DNA from: Planctomycetaceae bacterium
GTDB taxonomy: Bacteria; Planctomycetota; Planctomycetia; Planctomycetales; Planctomycetaceae
Direction of reading: 5' to 3'
Length of the DNA: 64,000 nt
Assembly: GCA_018699955.1 (NCBI GenBank)
Contig: JABISG010000090.1
Span: 1-64,000, forward strand
Under the pieces are notes generated by a model, which saw only the letters and a program-made list of their open reading frames with translations, was not told where the DNA came from and did no database searches. Position 1 is the first letter of the stretch. Each line of letters starts with the position of its first letter. Made by a program: the position numbers and the translations under genes. Shown piece by piece: positions 54,686 through 64,000 of this stretch.

Positions 54686-57600
54686 TTACTTCACCCAGTC
54701 CTGCAATGCCTTCACTTGTGGCAGTGGGTTTTCCAGGAGCGCTCCCAATGCCTGCACCACTGCCAGACAGCCGGGGAAGGTTGTGACGCAGGGAATGCCG
54801 TGGGAGACGGCCGATGCGCGGATGCGGCCTTCGTCGGTTCGGGCGCCTTTGCCGCTGGGTGTGTTGAAAATGAATTGGATGTCGCCGTTGGCCAGGTGAT
54901 CGAGCAGGTTCGGGCGGCCTTCCTGAATCTTCTTAACCGTCTCCACCTCAATGCCTGCTTCTCGAAATTCTCGCGCGGTGCCTGAAGTCGAAATCAAACG
55001 AAATCCCCACTCCTGCAAACGACGGGCCGGTTCGATCATCGGTTGTTTGTATGGTCCGGCCATGCTGATGAAGACTGTTCCCTCGCGGGGCAAATCGTTG
55101 CCGGCTGCGATTTGACTTTTGGCAAATGCCACCGGAAACTCTTCGTCGATGCCCATCACCTCGCCAGTCGAACGCATTTCCGGGCCGAGAATGATATCGA
55201 CGCCGGAGAACCGCGAGAACGGAAACACGCTCTCTTTCACCGATGTGTATGTCGGCCAGACTTCTTCGGTGTAACCCTGCTCTTTCAGCGAAACGCCCAC
55301 CATCACCTTGGCCGCCATCTTCGCCAGCGATCGATAGGTCGCCTTGGAAACAAACGGCGACGTTCGACTGGCCCGCGGATTCACTTCGAGAATGTAGACC
55401 GTGTACGAAGGCTGAGAGTCTTCCGCCTCCGCCCCCTCGACCTTCTTCACCGCGAATTGAATATTCATCAACCCACGCACTTGCAGTTCTGTCGCCAGTG
55501 CGTAGGTGGCCTGCTTGATCTCGTCGATGACCTCGGGGGGAAGCGAATGGGGTGGCAGGGCGCATGCCGAGTCGCCCGAATGTACGCCGGCTTCTTCGAT
55601 ATGTTCCATCACTCCGCCGACGAGCGTCGTTTCGCCGTCGGAGATCGCATCGACGTCCACTTCAATGGCATCTTCCAGAAACTTGTCGATCAATACCGGA
55701 TGATCGGGCGAGACATCGACCGCCTCGTTCATGTATTTGACGAGTGATTGTTCGTCGTAGCAAATTTCCATTGCCCGCCCACCCAGCACATAACTCGGTC
55801 GCACCAGCACCGGGTAGCCGACACGATCGGCGATCAAACGCGCCCCTTCTGAATTGGTCGCCAAGCCGTTGCTTGGCTGACGCAGATCCAGCTTTTCGAG
55901 AATCGCCTGGAACCGCTTGCGGTCCTCGGCTGCGTCGATCATGTCGGGGCTGGTGCCGATTATCGGGACGCCGGCCGCTTCCAGTCCGCGTGCCAGATTC
56001 AACGGTGTTTGACCGCCAAACTGCACAATCACGCCGTCCGGTTCCAGCCGGTCACAAATGTTGAGAACGTCTTCTGTCGTCAACGGCTCAAAGAACAGCA
56101 GGTCCGATGTGTCGTAATCGGTCGAGACCGTTTCCGGGTTCGAGTTGACCATCACGCTTTCGATACCCAACTCGCGCAACGCAAACGATGCCTGACAGCA
56201 ACAGTAGTCGAACTCAATTCCCTGCCCAATTCGGTTCGGCCCCCCACCGAGAATCATCACACGCTGAAAGTCGCGGACATCGACCGATTGTTCGTCCTCA
56301 CTCGACGCTGGAGTTTTGGCGCGCGGCTCTTTCTTCGGCGGCGTTTCATCTTCCGACTCATACGTCGAATAGTAATACGGCGTATACGCCTCGAATTCTG
56401 CCGCGCACGTATCGACCTGTTTGAAGGTGGCGACGACTCCCATTTCCTTGCGAAAGCGGCGGACCTCCATCTCCGATGTGTTCCACCAGCCGGCCAGTTG
56501 TCGATCGGAAAACCCGTTCTGCTTCGCTCGCCGCAGCAGCGATTCCTCAACGTCGGTCATTCGCTTCACGCTGCGCAGTTCGTCTTCGATTTCAACCAAC
56601 TGCCGGATGTTGTCGAGATACCACGGATCGATATCGCTCAACTTGTGGATATCTGCAACTGTCAGTCCGGCCTTCAATGCGAAGCGAACGTGGAAGATAC
56701 GGTCCTCGTTGGGTATTGAAAGCTTGCGTCGGATTTCATCGAGCGACGGCTGCTTCGGCGTACCCCACAGATCCTTCTTGCCGCCACCCAATCCGAAGTG
56801 ACCAATCTCAAGCCCGCGGAGCGCCTTCTGCAACGATTCCTTGAACGTTCGCCCGATGGCCATCGTCTCGCCAACCGATTTCATCTGCACCGTCAGCACG
56901 GAATCGGCATCGGGAAACTTCTCGAACGTCCAACGCGGAATTTTGGTGACGACGTAATCGATGGTCGGCTCAAAGCAGGCCATCGTTTCGCGGGTGATGT
57001 CGTTGGGAATCTCATCCAGTCGATATCCCACTGCAAGTTTGGCTGCGATTTTTGCAATCGGAAATCCGGTCGCTTTCGACGCCAGCGCACTGGAGCGACT
57101 GACCCGCGGGTTCATTTCGATGATCACCATACGGCCGTTATCGGGATTGATGCCGAATTGCACGTTCGACCCGCCGGTTTCGACGCCGATCTCTCGCATG
57201 CAGGCAATCGTCGCGTCGCGCATCCGCTGATATTCTTTGTCGGTCAGAGTTTGTGCCGGCGCAACGGTGATGGAATCCCCCGTGTGAACGCCCATGGCGT
57301 CGAAATTCTCAATCGCACAGATGATGACGACGTTGTCGGCCGTGTCGCGCATCACCTCCATTTCGTACTCTTTCCAGCCCAGTGCCGATTCTTCCAACAG
57401 CACCTCGTTCACCGGCGAGAGCGCCAGCCCGTGACCCACCTTTTCCTCAAACTCTTCGCGGTTGTAGGCAATGCCTCCGCCGGTGCCGCCCAGCGTATAG
57501 CTTGCCCGAATGATGATGGGCAGCCCGATTTCCCGCAAAGCGTCGCGTGCTTCCTGCATGCTTCGCACAGCGCGACTGCGAGGAACATCCAGGCCGATCG

Positions 57601-58012
57601 ACACCATTGCTTCTTTGAACGACTCGCGGCCTTCCGCCTTGGCAATCACATCTTCTCGCGCGCCGATCATTTCGACGCCCAACTGATCGAGGATTCCCCG
57701 TCGGGCCAAATCCATCGCCGTGTTCAAGCCGGTCTGTCCACCCAATGTTGGCAGCAGTGCGTCGGGTCGCTCCTTCTCGATGATCTTCTGCACATACTGC
57801 CAGGTGATCGGCTCAATGTAAGTGCGGTCGGCCGTGTCGGGGTCTGTCATAATGGTGGCTGGGTTGGAATTCACCAGCACCACTTCGTACCCCTCTTCCC
57901 GCAGCGCTTTGCAGGCCTGCGTTCCCGAATAGTCGAATTCGCACGCTTGGCCGATCACAATCGGACCGGAACCAATAATCAGAATTTTGTGGATGTCGTC
58001 GCGGCGGGGCAT
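54686..58012 (-). CDS. carB: Carbamoyl-phosphate synthase large subunit
   Basis: This is a 1,108-residue enzyme; typical CarB is about 1,070. The N-terminal half has [20 protein letters not shown] and [19 protein letters not shown]. The C-terminal half has [19 protein letters not shown] and the MGS-like allosteric domain [22 protein letters not shown]-grasp segments are complete ([38 protein letters not shown]). About 30 extra charged residues ([20 protein letters not shown]) separate the halves. It makes carbamoyl phosphate for arginine and pyrimidines with CarA, which is not in the window. Confidence 0.96.
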   Translation of the reverse strand: MPRRDDIHKILIIGSGPIVIGQACEFDYSGTQACKALREEGYEVVLVNSNPATIMTDPDTADRTYIEPITWQYVQKIIEKERPDALLPTLGGQTGLNTAMDLARRGILDQLGVEMIGAREDVIAKAEGRESFKEAMVSIGLDVPRSRAVRSMQEARDALREIGLPIIIRASYTLGGTGGGIAYNREEFEEKVGHGLALSPVNEVLLEESALGWKEYEMEVMRDTADNVVIICAIENFDAMGVHTGDSITVAPAQTLTDKEYQRMRDATIACMREIGVETGGSNVQFGINPDNGRMVIIEMNPRVSRSSALASKATGFPIAKIAAKLAVGYRLDEIPNDITRETMACFEPTIDYVVTKIPRWTFEKFPDADSVLTVQMKSVGETMAIGRTFKESLQKALRGLEIGHFGLGGGKKDLWGTPKQPSLDEIRRKLSIPNEDRIFHVRFALKAGLTVADIHKLSDIDPWYLDNIRQLVEIEDELRSVKRMTDVEESLLRRAKQNGFSDRQLAGWWNTSEMEVRRFRKEMGVVATFKQVDTCAAEFEAYTPYYYSTYESEDETPPKKEPRAKTPASSEDEQSVDVRDFQRVMILGGGPNRIGQGIEFDYCCCQASFALRELGIESVMVNSNPETVSTDYDTSDLLFFEPLTTEDVLNICDRLEPDGVIVQFGGQTPLNLARGLEAAGVPIIGTSPDMIDAAEDRKRFQAILEKLDLRQPSNGLATNSEGARLIADRVGYPVLVRPSYVLGGRAMEICYDEQSLVKYMNEAVDVSPDHPVLIDKFLEDAIEVDVDAISDGETTLVGGVMEHIEEAGVHSGDSACALPPHSLPPEVIDEIKQATYALATELQVRGLMNIQFAVKKVEGAEAEDSQPSYTVYILEVNPRASRTSPFVSKATYRSLAKMAAKVMVGVSLKEQGYTEEVWPTYTSVKESVFPFSRFSGVDIILGPEMRSTGEVMGIDEEFPVAFAKSQIAAGNDLPREGTVFISMAGPYKQPMIEPARRLQEWGFRLISTSGTAREFREAGIEVETVKKIQEGRPNLLDHLANGDIQFIFNTPSGKGARTDEGRIRASAVSHGIPCVTTFPGCLAVVQALGALLENPLPQVKALQDWVK

Positions 58013-58365
58013 GGTCGGTTTCGATTCGAGACTACGGGGTGACGCTCATTCTCGCGCCAAATGGCTGGAAGCGCAACTGAGTCGCACCGGTGTGCCTGCC
58101 GTGCAGACAACACCGCATTTGCCTCAATGCGCGCAAATCTCCACAACCCTATCATTCTGCCCGCGTTTATCAAGATTCCCGCCGCCGATTCCCGCAGCAA
58201 TTCCGTTGTTCGCCGACAGAGTGGTCAAGTCTGTTGTCTCCTGTGCAGGCGAAACTCCGAGAAATCGCGGCCAATTCCCCTGTTGTTCAGTTTTCCGTGT
58301 TTGATTACAATCCCCCGCCTTTTCCTAACCCCCCGCGTCGGCTGGATTTCGAGCGTGACGAACCA
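58013..58365. other. Divergent intergenic region, carB and SGNH gene
   Basis: About 350 bp separate the two divergent starts. A possible promoter (58283-58311) points toward the SGNH gene. I see no leader peptide or pyrimidine-responsive structure for carB. Confidence 0.45.
58283..58311 (+). promoter_or_regulatory. Possible promoter for the SGNH gene
   Basis: TTGTTC at 58283-58288 and TACAAT at 58306-58311 are separated by 17 bases. The start codon at 58366 is 55 bases beyond the -10. Confidence 0.4.
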
Positions 58366-59595
58366 ATGAATCGTAGCCGTCTCGCCTGCTTCAAACACAT
58401 AACCTTGGCGGTGGTTGCGCTGGTTTTGATCCTGTGCGCGGCCGAAGTCGGTTTGCGTGTTTACGTCTCCAACCGCGCGGGGCAACTCCCAGCCGACGCC
58501 CCCGGAGATTCGCTCATTGTCCGGTCGTGGTTAATGCATCACGGCTTGAAGCCGCTGGCTTCGGCAGCGTGTCGAAACCCCGATACAGGTGAAACCGTCG
58601 TCGTCTCAACCAACAGTTATGCGCTGCGCGGTCCCGAGCCGGTTGTTCCCAAACCGCTTGGTGTGTTTAGGGTGCTCTGTTTGGGGGACGAAACGACACT
58701 CGGTGCCGACGTCGAGCTTTCGCAGACCTTTTGCCATCGGCTCGAAGAATTACTCCAGCCCTATTGCCGCCTCAAGCTCGAAGTGGTCAACGCCGGCGTT
58801 CCGGGTTACTGCCCGCTGTTGGCCTACTTGCACGTCAGGCATTCGCTGCTGGCATTGCAACCCGATCTGATCGTTCTCAATTTCGACATGGGCGACGTCT
58901 GGGATGACTATCGTTATCGGCGGCATACCAATATGAACCCGTCGGGTGAACCGCTGGCCTGCCCTAATCCCGCATTGATCAAGACGGCGACCTCACGACA
59001 GCAGAGCGTTGCCGATCAGTTTCTTGTCGTTCGCTGGGGCCAATCTCAATTGGCCGGGCTTCCCGTCACCGAGAAACGCCCCGAAGACCGGCACCGAATC
59101 GATTCAACCCTGGCGCGTTACGCCTGGATTGCCGACAATCCCCCCGACTGGTCGATCCACACCACGCAAGCACTCGCTCCCATCGATCGCCTCAACCAAC
59201 TGGCGGCCCACAATTTCACGCGGCTGGCGGTTGCAGTCTATCCCGCCCCCTGGCAGGTGGCAGCCAACGCGACCAACGGCGGCAACGTACGACAGGCCGC
59301 CGGAATTGAAAACGAGGCCGTCTTCCGCAGCCGCGCACCGTTCGATCAACTGCAACAATACGCCCAGGAACATGGCATCGCGTTCCACGATGCGTCACCC
59401 GTATTCCAGACGGCCCAGCAACCCGAGCAGTCGTTTCTAACCAACGCCGCCCGTTTTTCACCAGCCGGACATAACATCTACGCCCGCGAGCTGGCCCGCT
59501 TCATCTACCGAACGGTCCCTGATATCTGGAACACCAACGAGTCGTCTCCCACGCAAACCAAACCGATACGAAACGCAAGATCAGCCGGGAGATGA
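58366..59595 (+). CDS. SGNH/GDSL-like membrane-anchored protein, catalytic residues altered
   Basis: The ATG at 58366 gives 409 residues. A signal-anchor (LAVVALVLILCAAEVGLRVY) is near residues 10-30. The fold is that of SGNH hydrolases: RVLCLGDETTLGADVE (block I), VVNAGVPGYCPLLAY (block II), LNFDMGDVWDD (block III) and RFSPAGHNIYARELARF (block V). Block I normally reads G-D-S with the nucleophile serine; here glutamate follows D. Block V D-x-x-H reads S-x-x-G-H. Both catalytic residues therefore look changed, so activity is uncertain. It may be a binding protein for acylated glycans. Confidence 0.75.
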   Translation: MNRSRLACFKHITLAVVALVLILCAAEVGLRVYVSNRAGQLPADAPGDSLIVRSWLMHHGLKPLASAACRNPDTGETVVVSTNSYALRGPEPVVPKPLGVFRVLCLGDETTLGADVELSQTFCHRLEELLQPYCRLKLEVVNAGVPGYCPLLAYLHVRHSLLALQPDLIVLNFDMGDVWDDYRYRRHTNMNPSGEPLACPNPALIKTATSRQQSVADQFLVVRWGQSQLAGLPVTEKRPEDRHRIDSTLARYAWIADNPPDWSIHTTQALAPIDRLNQLAAHNFTRLAVAVYPAPWQVAANATNGGNVRQAAGIENEAVFRSRAPFDQLQQYAQEHGIAFHDASPVFQTAQQPEQSFLTNAARFSPAGHNIYARELARFIYRTVPDIWNTNESSPTQTKPIRNARSAGR

Positions 59596-59659
59596 AGCAA
59601 GACAATCCCGTAATCGCTCTTCTTGAAACAGTTGTTTTCGATATGATGCAGTTTCAAAG

Positions 59660-59682
59660 TCCACGGGCCGCACCCCGTGGGA
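59660..59682. repeat. Small palindrome, CCCACGGGCCGC-type
   Basis: TCCACGGG and CCCGTGGGA flank a CCGCA loop, 61 bases upstream of the glutamate dehydrogenase start. It is close in sequence to the palindrome at 21817-21838 and to that at 19658-19682. Confidence 0.5.
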
Positions 59683-59743
59683 CCGGGACTTTTCGCGATT
59701 TGCGGTGACTCGTTTTTCCCATTTGAGAATCAAACAGACCGCC

Positions 59744-60973
59744 ATGAGCTCATACGAATCCGCCTGCTACTACTTCGACCGGGCCGCCCGTTTGCTGGAC
59801 CTATCGGACAACATGCGGAAGCTGTTGCTCACTCCGGAGCGCGAGCTGAAGGTGCAAGTGGCAACCGATCTCGACAACGGACAGATCGCCACGCTCATCG
59901 GCTTTCGCGTCCAGCACAACAGTGCTCGCGGACCGATGAAGGGAGGACTGCGTTACCATCACGAGGTCGATGGTGAGGAAGTGCTGTCGCTGGCAACCTT
60001 GATGACCTGGAAAACCGCCATCGTCAACATTCCCTACGGCGGAGCCAAAGGAGGCATCGCCCTCGACGCACGCAGTCTCAGCCACGGCGAACTCGAACGT
60101 ATCACACGAAAATTCGTCGATGAAATCCAGGACATCATCGGCCCCGACAAGGACATTCCAGCCCCCGATATGGGAACCAACGCCGAAGTGATGGCGTGGA
60201 TTATGAAACAGTACGAGAAATATCACGGATTCAATCCCGCATGTGTCACCGGCAAGCCGCTCGAACTGCACGGGGCAGAGGGCCGCGAAGAGGCCACCGG
60301 CCGCGGAGTCGTAACCCTGACCGTCGAATTTCTCAAACGCCTGCATACTGACGTGCGCGATTCCACCTTTGCGATTCAGGGCTTCGGAAACGTCGGCAGC
60401 CACGCGGCAAATCGGTTGTTTGAACTCGGCGCAAAAATCGTCGCCGTCACCGACGCCCTCGGCGGTGTCGGCAAAGAGGACGGTCTCGATATTCCCGAAC
60501 TCATGAACTATTGCAGTGAAAACGGCAGCGTAAAAGGTTTTCCAGGGACTCATCCCATCAACAACGAAGAACTGCTGACGGCCGAAGTCGATGTCCTTAT
60601 GCCGGCCGCGTTGGGTAACGTACTCACCGCCGAAATCGCCAATCACGTTCGGGCGAAGTACATTGTCGAAGCCGCAAATAATCCGACCGAACCCAGGGCC
60701 GACGAAATCTTCAACGAGCGGGGAATCATCGTCCTGCCCGACGTGCTGGCCAACGCCGGCGGAGTGACCGTCAGCTACTTCGAATGGGTTCAGAACCGCC
60801 AGCATTTCAAGTGGGAACTCGGGCGTGTGCGAAAAGAGCTCGACCGCATTCTGCTCGACAGCATCGAAAAGGTCTGGCAAATCGCCACCAGCAAGAAAGT
60901 CTCGCTCCGCGTGGCCTGTTACCTGCTCGGAATCGGCCGGGTCGGCCGGGCGACCGTTCTCGGAGGAGTATAG
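59744..60973 (+). CDS. gdhA: Glutamate dehydrogenase (Glu/Leu/Phe/Val family)
   Basis: The ATG at 59744 gives 409 residues, the length of NAD-type small hexameric enzymes. The catalytic region has [20 protein letters not shown] and [20 protein letters not shown] with the two active-site lysines, and [20 protein letters not shown]. The C-terminal Rossmann domain has [19 protein letters not shown] and [10 protein letters not shown]. It oxidatively deaminates glutamate or forms it from 2-oxoglutarate and ammonia. Cofactor choice is not certain from sequence. The next gene is a small cyclic-nucleotide-binding protein. The symbol is a family name, not proof of substrate. Confidence 0.93.
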   Translation: MSSYESACYYFDRAARLLDLSDNMRKLLLTPERELKVQVATDLDNGQIATLIGFRVQHNSARGPMKGGLRYHHEVDGEEVLSLATLMTWKTAIVNIPYGGAKGGIALDARSLSHGELERITRKFVDEIQDIIGPDKDIPAPDMGTNAEVMAWIMKQYEKYHGFNPACVTGKPLELHGAEGREEATGRGVVTLTVEFLKRLHTDVRDSTFAIQGFGNVGSHAANRLFELGAKIVAVTDALGGVGKEDGLDIPELMNYCSENGSVKGFPGTHPINNEELLTAEVDVLMPAALGNVLTAEIANHVRAKYIVEAANNPTEPRADEIFNERGIIVLPDVLANAGGVTVSYFEWVQNRQHFKWELGRVRKELDRILLDSIEKVWQIATSKKVSLRVACYLLGIGRVGRATVLGGV

Positions 60974-61034
60974 AGTTCGCGGATGGACGATAGAGAATGA
61001 GCAACATGTTTGCCATCTGAAGTCAGGCAGACGT

Positions 61035-61068
61035 ACCTTGCTCCCAAGCTCCAGCTTGGGAGCAAGGT
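61035..61068. repeat. Hairpin between gdhA and the cNMP-binding protein gene
   Basis: ACCTTGCTCCCAAGCT and AGCTTGGGAGCAAGGT are perfect inverted arms separated by CC. It lies 62 bases after the gdhA stop and 31 bases before the next ATG. It probably terminates or separates the two transcripts. Confidence 0.65.
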
Positions 61069-61099
61069 TTACGCATATCAATCCAAGAAACCAATCGAC

Positions 61100-61642
61100 A
61101 TGCCCGAATCAGCACCACCGCAACCCGATAGACTGCCCCTCGAACATTGCGTTGTCTTTCAGGAAATGACGCCCGAAGAAAAACAGCCGGTTCTCGCCCT
61201 CATGGAGCACGAGACTTACCCGGCCGGCGAGACAATTCTGCGCGAAGGGCTGTCGATCCAGATCCTGTGGATTATCGTTCGCGGTCAATGCGAAGTCGTC
61301 AAAACGACCAGCAAGGGCAGCGAGCAGCAACTGGCAGTGCTCGGTCCCTGTGCCGTGTTTGGTGAAATGTCGTTCTTCCACGAGGCTGCGCATTCCGCCT
61401 CGGTCCGCACCCTCACCGAAGTCGAAGTCATGCGGCTTTCACGCGGCGCTTACGACGAACTGACCACAATCTCCCCGTCGGCCGCTCACAAAGTCGCTTC
61501 CAGCACCGCCAACATTCTCGCCGACCGCCTCCGTCAAATGGACGACTGGGTCTGCCATCTCGTCGAACGCCCCGAAGGTGCCGGCCACCGGAAAGAATGG
61601 CACGACTTCCGCGCCAAACTCTATTCCGATTGGGAATTCTGA
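61100..61642 (+). CDS. Cyclic-nucleotide-binding domain protein
   Basis: From the ATG at 61100 the product is 180 residues; the longer frame to 61010 translates the hairpin and is rejected. The core is one cNMP-binding domain: FQEMTPEEKQPVLALMEH, ETYPAGETILREGLSIQILW, IIVRGQCEVVKTT, LAVLGPCAVFGEMSFFHEA and ASVRTLTEVEVMRLSR. The F-G-E-M-S-F segment matches the nucleotide phosphate cassette. No helix-turn-helix follows, so it is not a CRP-type transcription factor. It may be a regulator or sensor acting on a neighbour. Confidence 0.88.
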   Translation: MPESAPPQPDRLPLEHCVVFQEMTPEEKQPVLALMEHETYPAGETILREGLSIQILWIIVRGQCEVVKTTSKGSEQQLAVLGPCAVFGEMSFFHEAAHSASVRTLTEVEVMRLSRGAYDELTTISPSAAHKVASSTANILADRLRQMDDWVCHLVERPEGAGHRKEWHDFRAKLYSDWEF

Positions 61643-61761
61643 CCGGCCGGCGAAGACGTTTCGGCCTGTCTGCTCAAAAATGAGCAAAAGACACGTTAAC
61701 TCCGCGCCACGTGTTGCGGTGTGTTTGTCAGGGGACAACGCTCCATCTGAAAAGCACCGAA

Positions 61762-62862
61762 ATGACCAAACGCAACGTCTTGATTCTCGGCGGATACGGA
61801 ACCTTCGGCCGTCACGTCGCCGAAGATATTGCGGCGACATCAGAGGCGCAGGTGACAATTGCCGGTCGCAACCCCGGCAAGGGGAAACCCTTCGCAGAAA
61901 CTCTCGGCGTCGGTTTTCGCCAATGCGACGCGAACGATTCGGCCTCCTTGCGAAAGGCGGTAGAAGACGCCTGGCTCGTCATCAACGCATCCGGCCCGTT
62001 CAAAGCAACAGATTATTCCATCCCACAAACCTGCATCGACGCCGGTTGCCATTACATCGACATGGCAGACGGTCGTGATTACGTTGTCAACATCGTCCAA
62101 CTCGATGAAGCCGCCAGCAATCAGAGAGTTTTTGTTTGTGCCGGTGCCAGCACAACTCCCGCGATCACTTCTGCACTCGTTGCCGAACTGCAACCGCAAC
62201 TCGGACGAATCCGTTCGATTCAAATTGCGTTGAACGCGGGCAACAGGAATCAAGCCGGCGTTTCCACAATTGCAACGATTCTGAGTTATGTGGGCTGTCC
62301 TGTTCGGGTCTGGCAAGATGGCCGGTGGCGTACCATGCGAGGTTGGAGTGCGGGTGAGTTCGTAGAGTTTCCGCCACCGGTAGGTCGCCGTCGCGTGCAA
62401 CTCTGCGACGTCCCCGATCTTGAGGTGTTTCCTCAGCATTTCGAAGTTGACGACGTCATCTTCAAAGCAGGCGTGGAGTTGACCATTTTGAATTACGCCA
62501 TCGCCGCGATGGCACGACTGAAACAGATCTGCCCTCCGCTGAATCTGCCATCATTCGCGCGGCCGCTCGTTTGTATGAGCAAATTGTTCAAGCCCTTTGG
62601 CACATTGCACGGTGGCTGTGCCGTGTGGGCTACAGATTTGGACGGGCGGCAAAAGTCCGTCGCATTGGTTGCACACGAAAACGGACCTCGCATTCCTGGA
62701 TCACCTGCGATACTGCTTGCACGGAAATTGCTTTCTGGCGAAATCAGCAATACCGGCGCGTATCCGTGCATCGGCTTCTTGCGCCTCGCCGACTTTGCCG
62801 AGTTTCTCGCCCCGTTCAACATCTTTGTCGCACATGGCAAGAACGGAGTTTGGACATCGTAG
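61762..62862 (+). CDS. Saccharopine dehydrogenase-like oxidoreductase
   Basis: The ATG at 61762 gives 366 residues. The N-terminal Rossmann motif is VLILGGYGTFGRHVAEDIA, then VTIAGRNPGKG and DAWLVINASGPFKATDYSIP. Next come DAGCHYIDMADGRDYVVNI and VFVCAGASTTPAITSAL, the typical pattern of the saccharopine dehydrogenase-like/short oxidoreductase (SCCPDH) family. The C-terminal part is more variable. Function is unknown; family members act on amino-acid or lipid substrates. It ends 40 bases from the convergent GNAT gene. Confidence 0.85.
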   Translation: MTKRNVLILGGYGTFGRHVAEDIAATSEAQVTIAGRNPGKGKPFAETLGVGFRQCDANDSASLRKAVEDAWLVINASGPFKATDYSIPQTCIDAGCHYIDMADGRDYVVNIVQLDEAASNQRVFVCAGASTTPAITSALVAELQPQLGRIRSIQIALNAGNRNQAGVSTIATILSYVGCPVRVWQDGRWRTMRGWSAGEFVEFPPPVGRRRVQLCDVPDLEVFPQHFEVDDVIFKAGVELTILNYAIAAMARLKQICPPLNLPSFARPLVCMSKLFKPFGTLHGGCAVWATDLDGRQKSVALVAHENGPRIPGSPAILLARKLLSGEISNTGAYPCIGFLRLADFAEFLAPFNIFVAHGKNGVWTS

Positions 62863-62901
62863 TCGATGATTGGTGTTGATTCCCCAAACCGGCCGGCGGA
62901 C

Positions 62902-63882
62902 TCACCGCCTGGAAGTCAGCACGTGAACCGCGCGCGATGCGACCTCGATGAAACCAAGTTCGTCGTAAATCCTGTTCGCCGGCGCGTTTTGTGAATCGAC
63001 GGCTAACAGAACCGATTGCCGACCGGCATTCATTGCGGCATACAGTCCGTCGATCAACATCGCACGGCCGTAACCACAACCACGGGCATCGGCCGCCACG
63101 CCCATGTAAACCACTTCCCACGCATCCTGTGCGGGGTGATCGTTCATCAACAACATGCCGACGTCGCGCCCGTCAGCCGAATAGATATTCCAACGCTCGG
63201 CCGCAAAATCACCCGAACACCGATGGCTCGCCAACGCCTCCATTCCACTGCGGTGTTCGTGGAAGTCGGGGCAATCGAGCGTATCAATATAGGTCTGCTC
63301 GACCAGCCGGGCAAACCGTTCTTCGTTGCGCGATGCCGAAAATTTCGTCACTTCCAACGCCACATCAACGCGCGCCGGCAGCGGGTTTTCCAATAACCGT
63401 TGAAGATAAAACAGATCGGCCAGATGCCGAAAACCGTTGCGATTCAGAGCCGCACGGTCCGCAGTCGCATCTGTTTCCAGAATCGATTGGGCCGAGACAA
63501 TGTCTCCCGCATCGACACGGTCGGCGACCGTCTCGCAAAGCGCGTCGATAATCGTATCGCGATCTGTATCACCTGCAGCCTGCGCCGGCCAGACGAAAGC
63601 CGTGCCATCATCCTGCATGATCGACAACATCACACCGCGAATCTGTGAACCTTCACGGGCCAGTAACAGCCCATCGAACGATATCTCGCCGCGTTCCTCG
63701 CCAGCCAGGAATTCCTCGACCTGAGCCGTACGAACTTCTGTCGGCATGGCCTGGAACAGCAGCGACAAAGCCGCAACCCGCTCGGCAGGTGTCGCTTGCG
63801 AAATATCGAACATGTCGGGTTTGCTATTTGGTTGTTGGTTGTCGATTTCCACGTTCTCAATACGGCAGATTAGCTTTTCCAC
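62902..63882 (-). CDS. Double GNAT-family acetyltransferase
   Basis: This is a 326-residue protein. The C-terminal GNAT domain is clear: VVYMGVAADARGCGYGRAML (acetyl-CoA loop), ALLAV-type strand VLLAVDSQNAPANRIYDELG and FIEVASRAVHVL. The N-terminal half (FDISQATPAERVAALSLLFQ to RNGFRHLADLFYLQ) looks like a second, weaker GNAT fold, giving a tandem arrangement like MshD/mycothiol synthase-type proteins. An internal ATG (MFDISQATP) about 23 residues in could be the start. The acetyl acceptor is unknown. Confidence 0.82.
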   Translation of the reverse strand: MEKLICRIENVEIDNQQPNSKPDMFDISQATPAERVAALSLLFQAMPTEVRTAQVEEFLAGEERGEISFDGLLLAREGSQIRGVMLSIMQDDGTAFVWPAQAAGDTDRDTIIDALCETVADRVDAGDIVSAQSILETDATADRAALNRNGFRHLADLFYLQRLLENPLPARVDVALEVTKFSASRNEERFARLVEQTYIDTLDCPDFHEHRSGMEALASHRCSGDFAAERWNIYSADGRDVGMLLMNDHPAQDAWEVVYMGVAADARGCGYGRAMLIDGLYAAMNAGRQSVLLAVDSQNAPANRIYDELGFIEVASRAVHVLTSRR

Positions 63883-64000
63883 GGACGAAAGTCATCGCAA
63901 ATTAAGAACGGCTGCTGCGACGCTGCGGATCGCGTCAGCAACATGAATCGGCACGAAGCCCGATCCGCACAGATTCAATACTGTTCCGGTCAAGTTTGGT
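63883..64000. other. Window edge, nothing recognised
   Basis: The last 118 bases precede the GNAT gene start on the minus strand and show no gene or promoter that I can support. Confidence 0.4.

Noticed and set aside
56798-58042. 414-codon open frame opposite carB
   Set aside because: CarB motifs are unambiguous on the other strand; the antisense product is low-complexity H/R/F.
59801-61081. 426-codon open frame opposite gdhA
   Set aside because: Entirely covered by the well-supported dehydrogenase gene.
61010-61099. Longer start for the cyclic-nucleotide-binding protein
   Set aside because: The extra residues translate the intergenic hairpin at 61035-61068.

Overview
The window is bacterial DNA with about 58-60% GC and fits a member of the Planctomycetota, probably near Pirellulaceae or Planctomycetaceae. 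This rests on gene content: a Tat-exported DUF1501 protein, a Tat-exported Gfo/Idh/MocA oxidoreductase, a giant PQQ-type beta-propeller with a malectin-like tail, DUF11-repeat and LRR proteins, a VWA protein with one membrane anchor, and many large proteins of unknown function. Genes are mostly single or in pairs on alternating strands. Intergenic gaps are rich in perfect hairpins and small dispersed palindromes. I see no tRNA, rRNA, CRISPR array, transposase, prophage or replication origin.

Layout. 1-3.2 kb: partial DUF3592 membrane protein, a dispersed inverted-repeat element, and a PAS histidine kinase overlapping an output-less response regulator. 3.5-12.4 kb: PQQ-propeller/malectin protein, DUF1501 protein, Trm112-like protein, exported methyltransferase, a gene-free 700 bp, universal stress protein, CPBP protease. 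12.4-21.8 kb: DUF11 protein, keto-acid decarboxylase with a histone-like tail, lipoprotein, degenerate GspE-like ATPase, ABC exporter. 21.8-30.5 kb: SlyX, exported esterase, short Hsp70, a bd-oxidase-like gene pair carrying a heme c, a YheT-type hydrolase, CorA. 30.5-37.9 kb: dihydrouridine synthase, EI24 membrane protein, HpaI-type aldolase, Gfo/Idh/MocA protein, LigA, small membrane protein. 38-42.2 kb: a 1,357-1,397-residue protein I do not recognise. 42.4-54.5 kb: second universal stress protein, Nramp-like transporter with an EF-hand-like insert, LRR protein, second copy of the dispersed repeat, a TolQ-like protein followed by two TolR-like paralogues, a second Nramp-like transporter, then VWA and 91-residue genes on the other strand. 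54.7-64 kb: CarB, SGNH-like membrane-anchored protein, glutamate dehydrogenase, cyclic-nucleotide-binding protein, saccharopine-dehydrogenase-like protein, double-GNAT protein.

Strongest candidates for something new: (1) the 46.4-51.4 kb TolQ/TolR/TolR-like set, where one TolR paralogue keeps the channel aspartate and the other has alanine there; (2) the heme-c-fused bd-oxidase-like pair with altered heme and quinol motifs and no recognisable CydB; (3) an Nramp-like carrier with about 150 residues of calcium-binding-type repeats between two membrane helices; (4) a GspE-family ATPase without the Walker A lysine; (5) two related methyltransferase-type domains on exported proteins at 3.6-10.2 kb, one beside a Trm112-like protein. 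Several families of dispersed palindromes occur in two or more copies, and some supply stop codons or C-termini to flanking genes.
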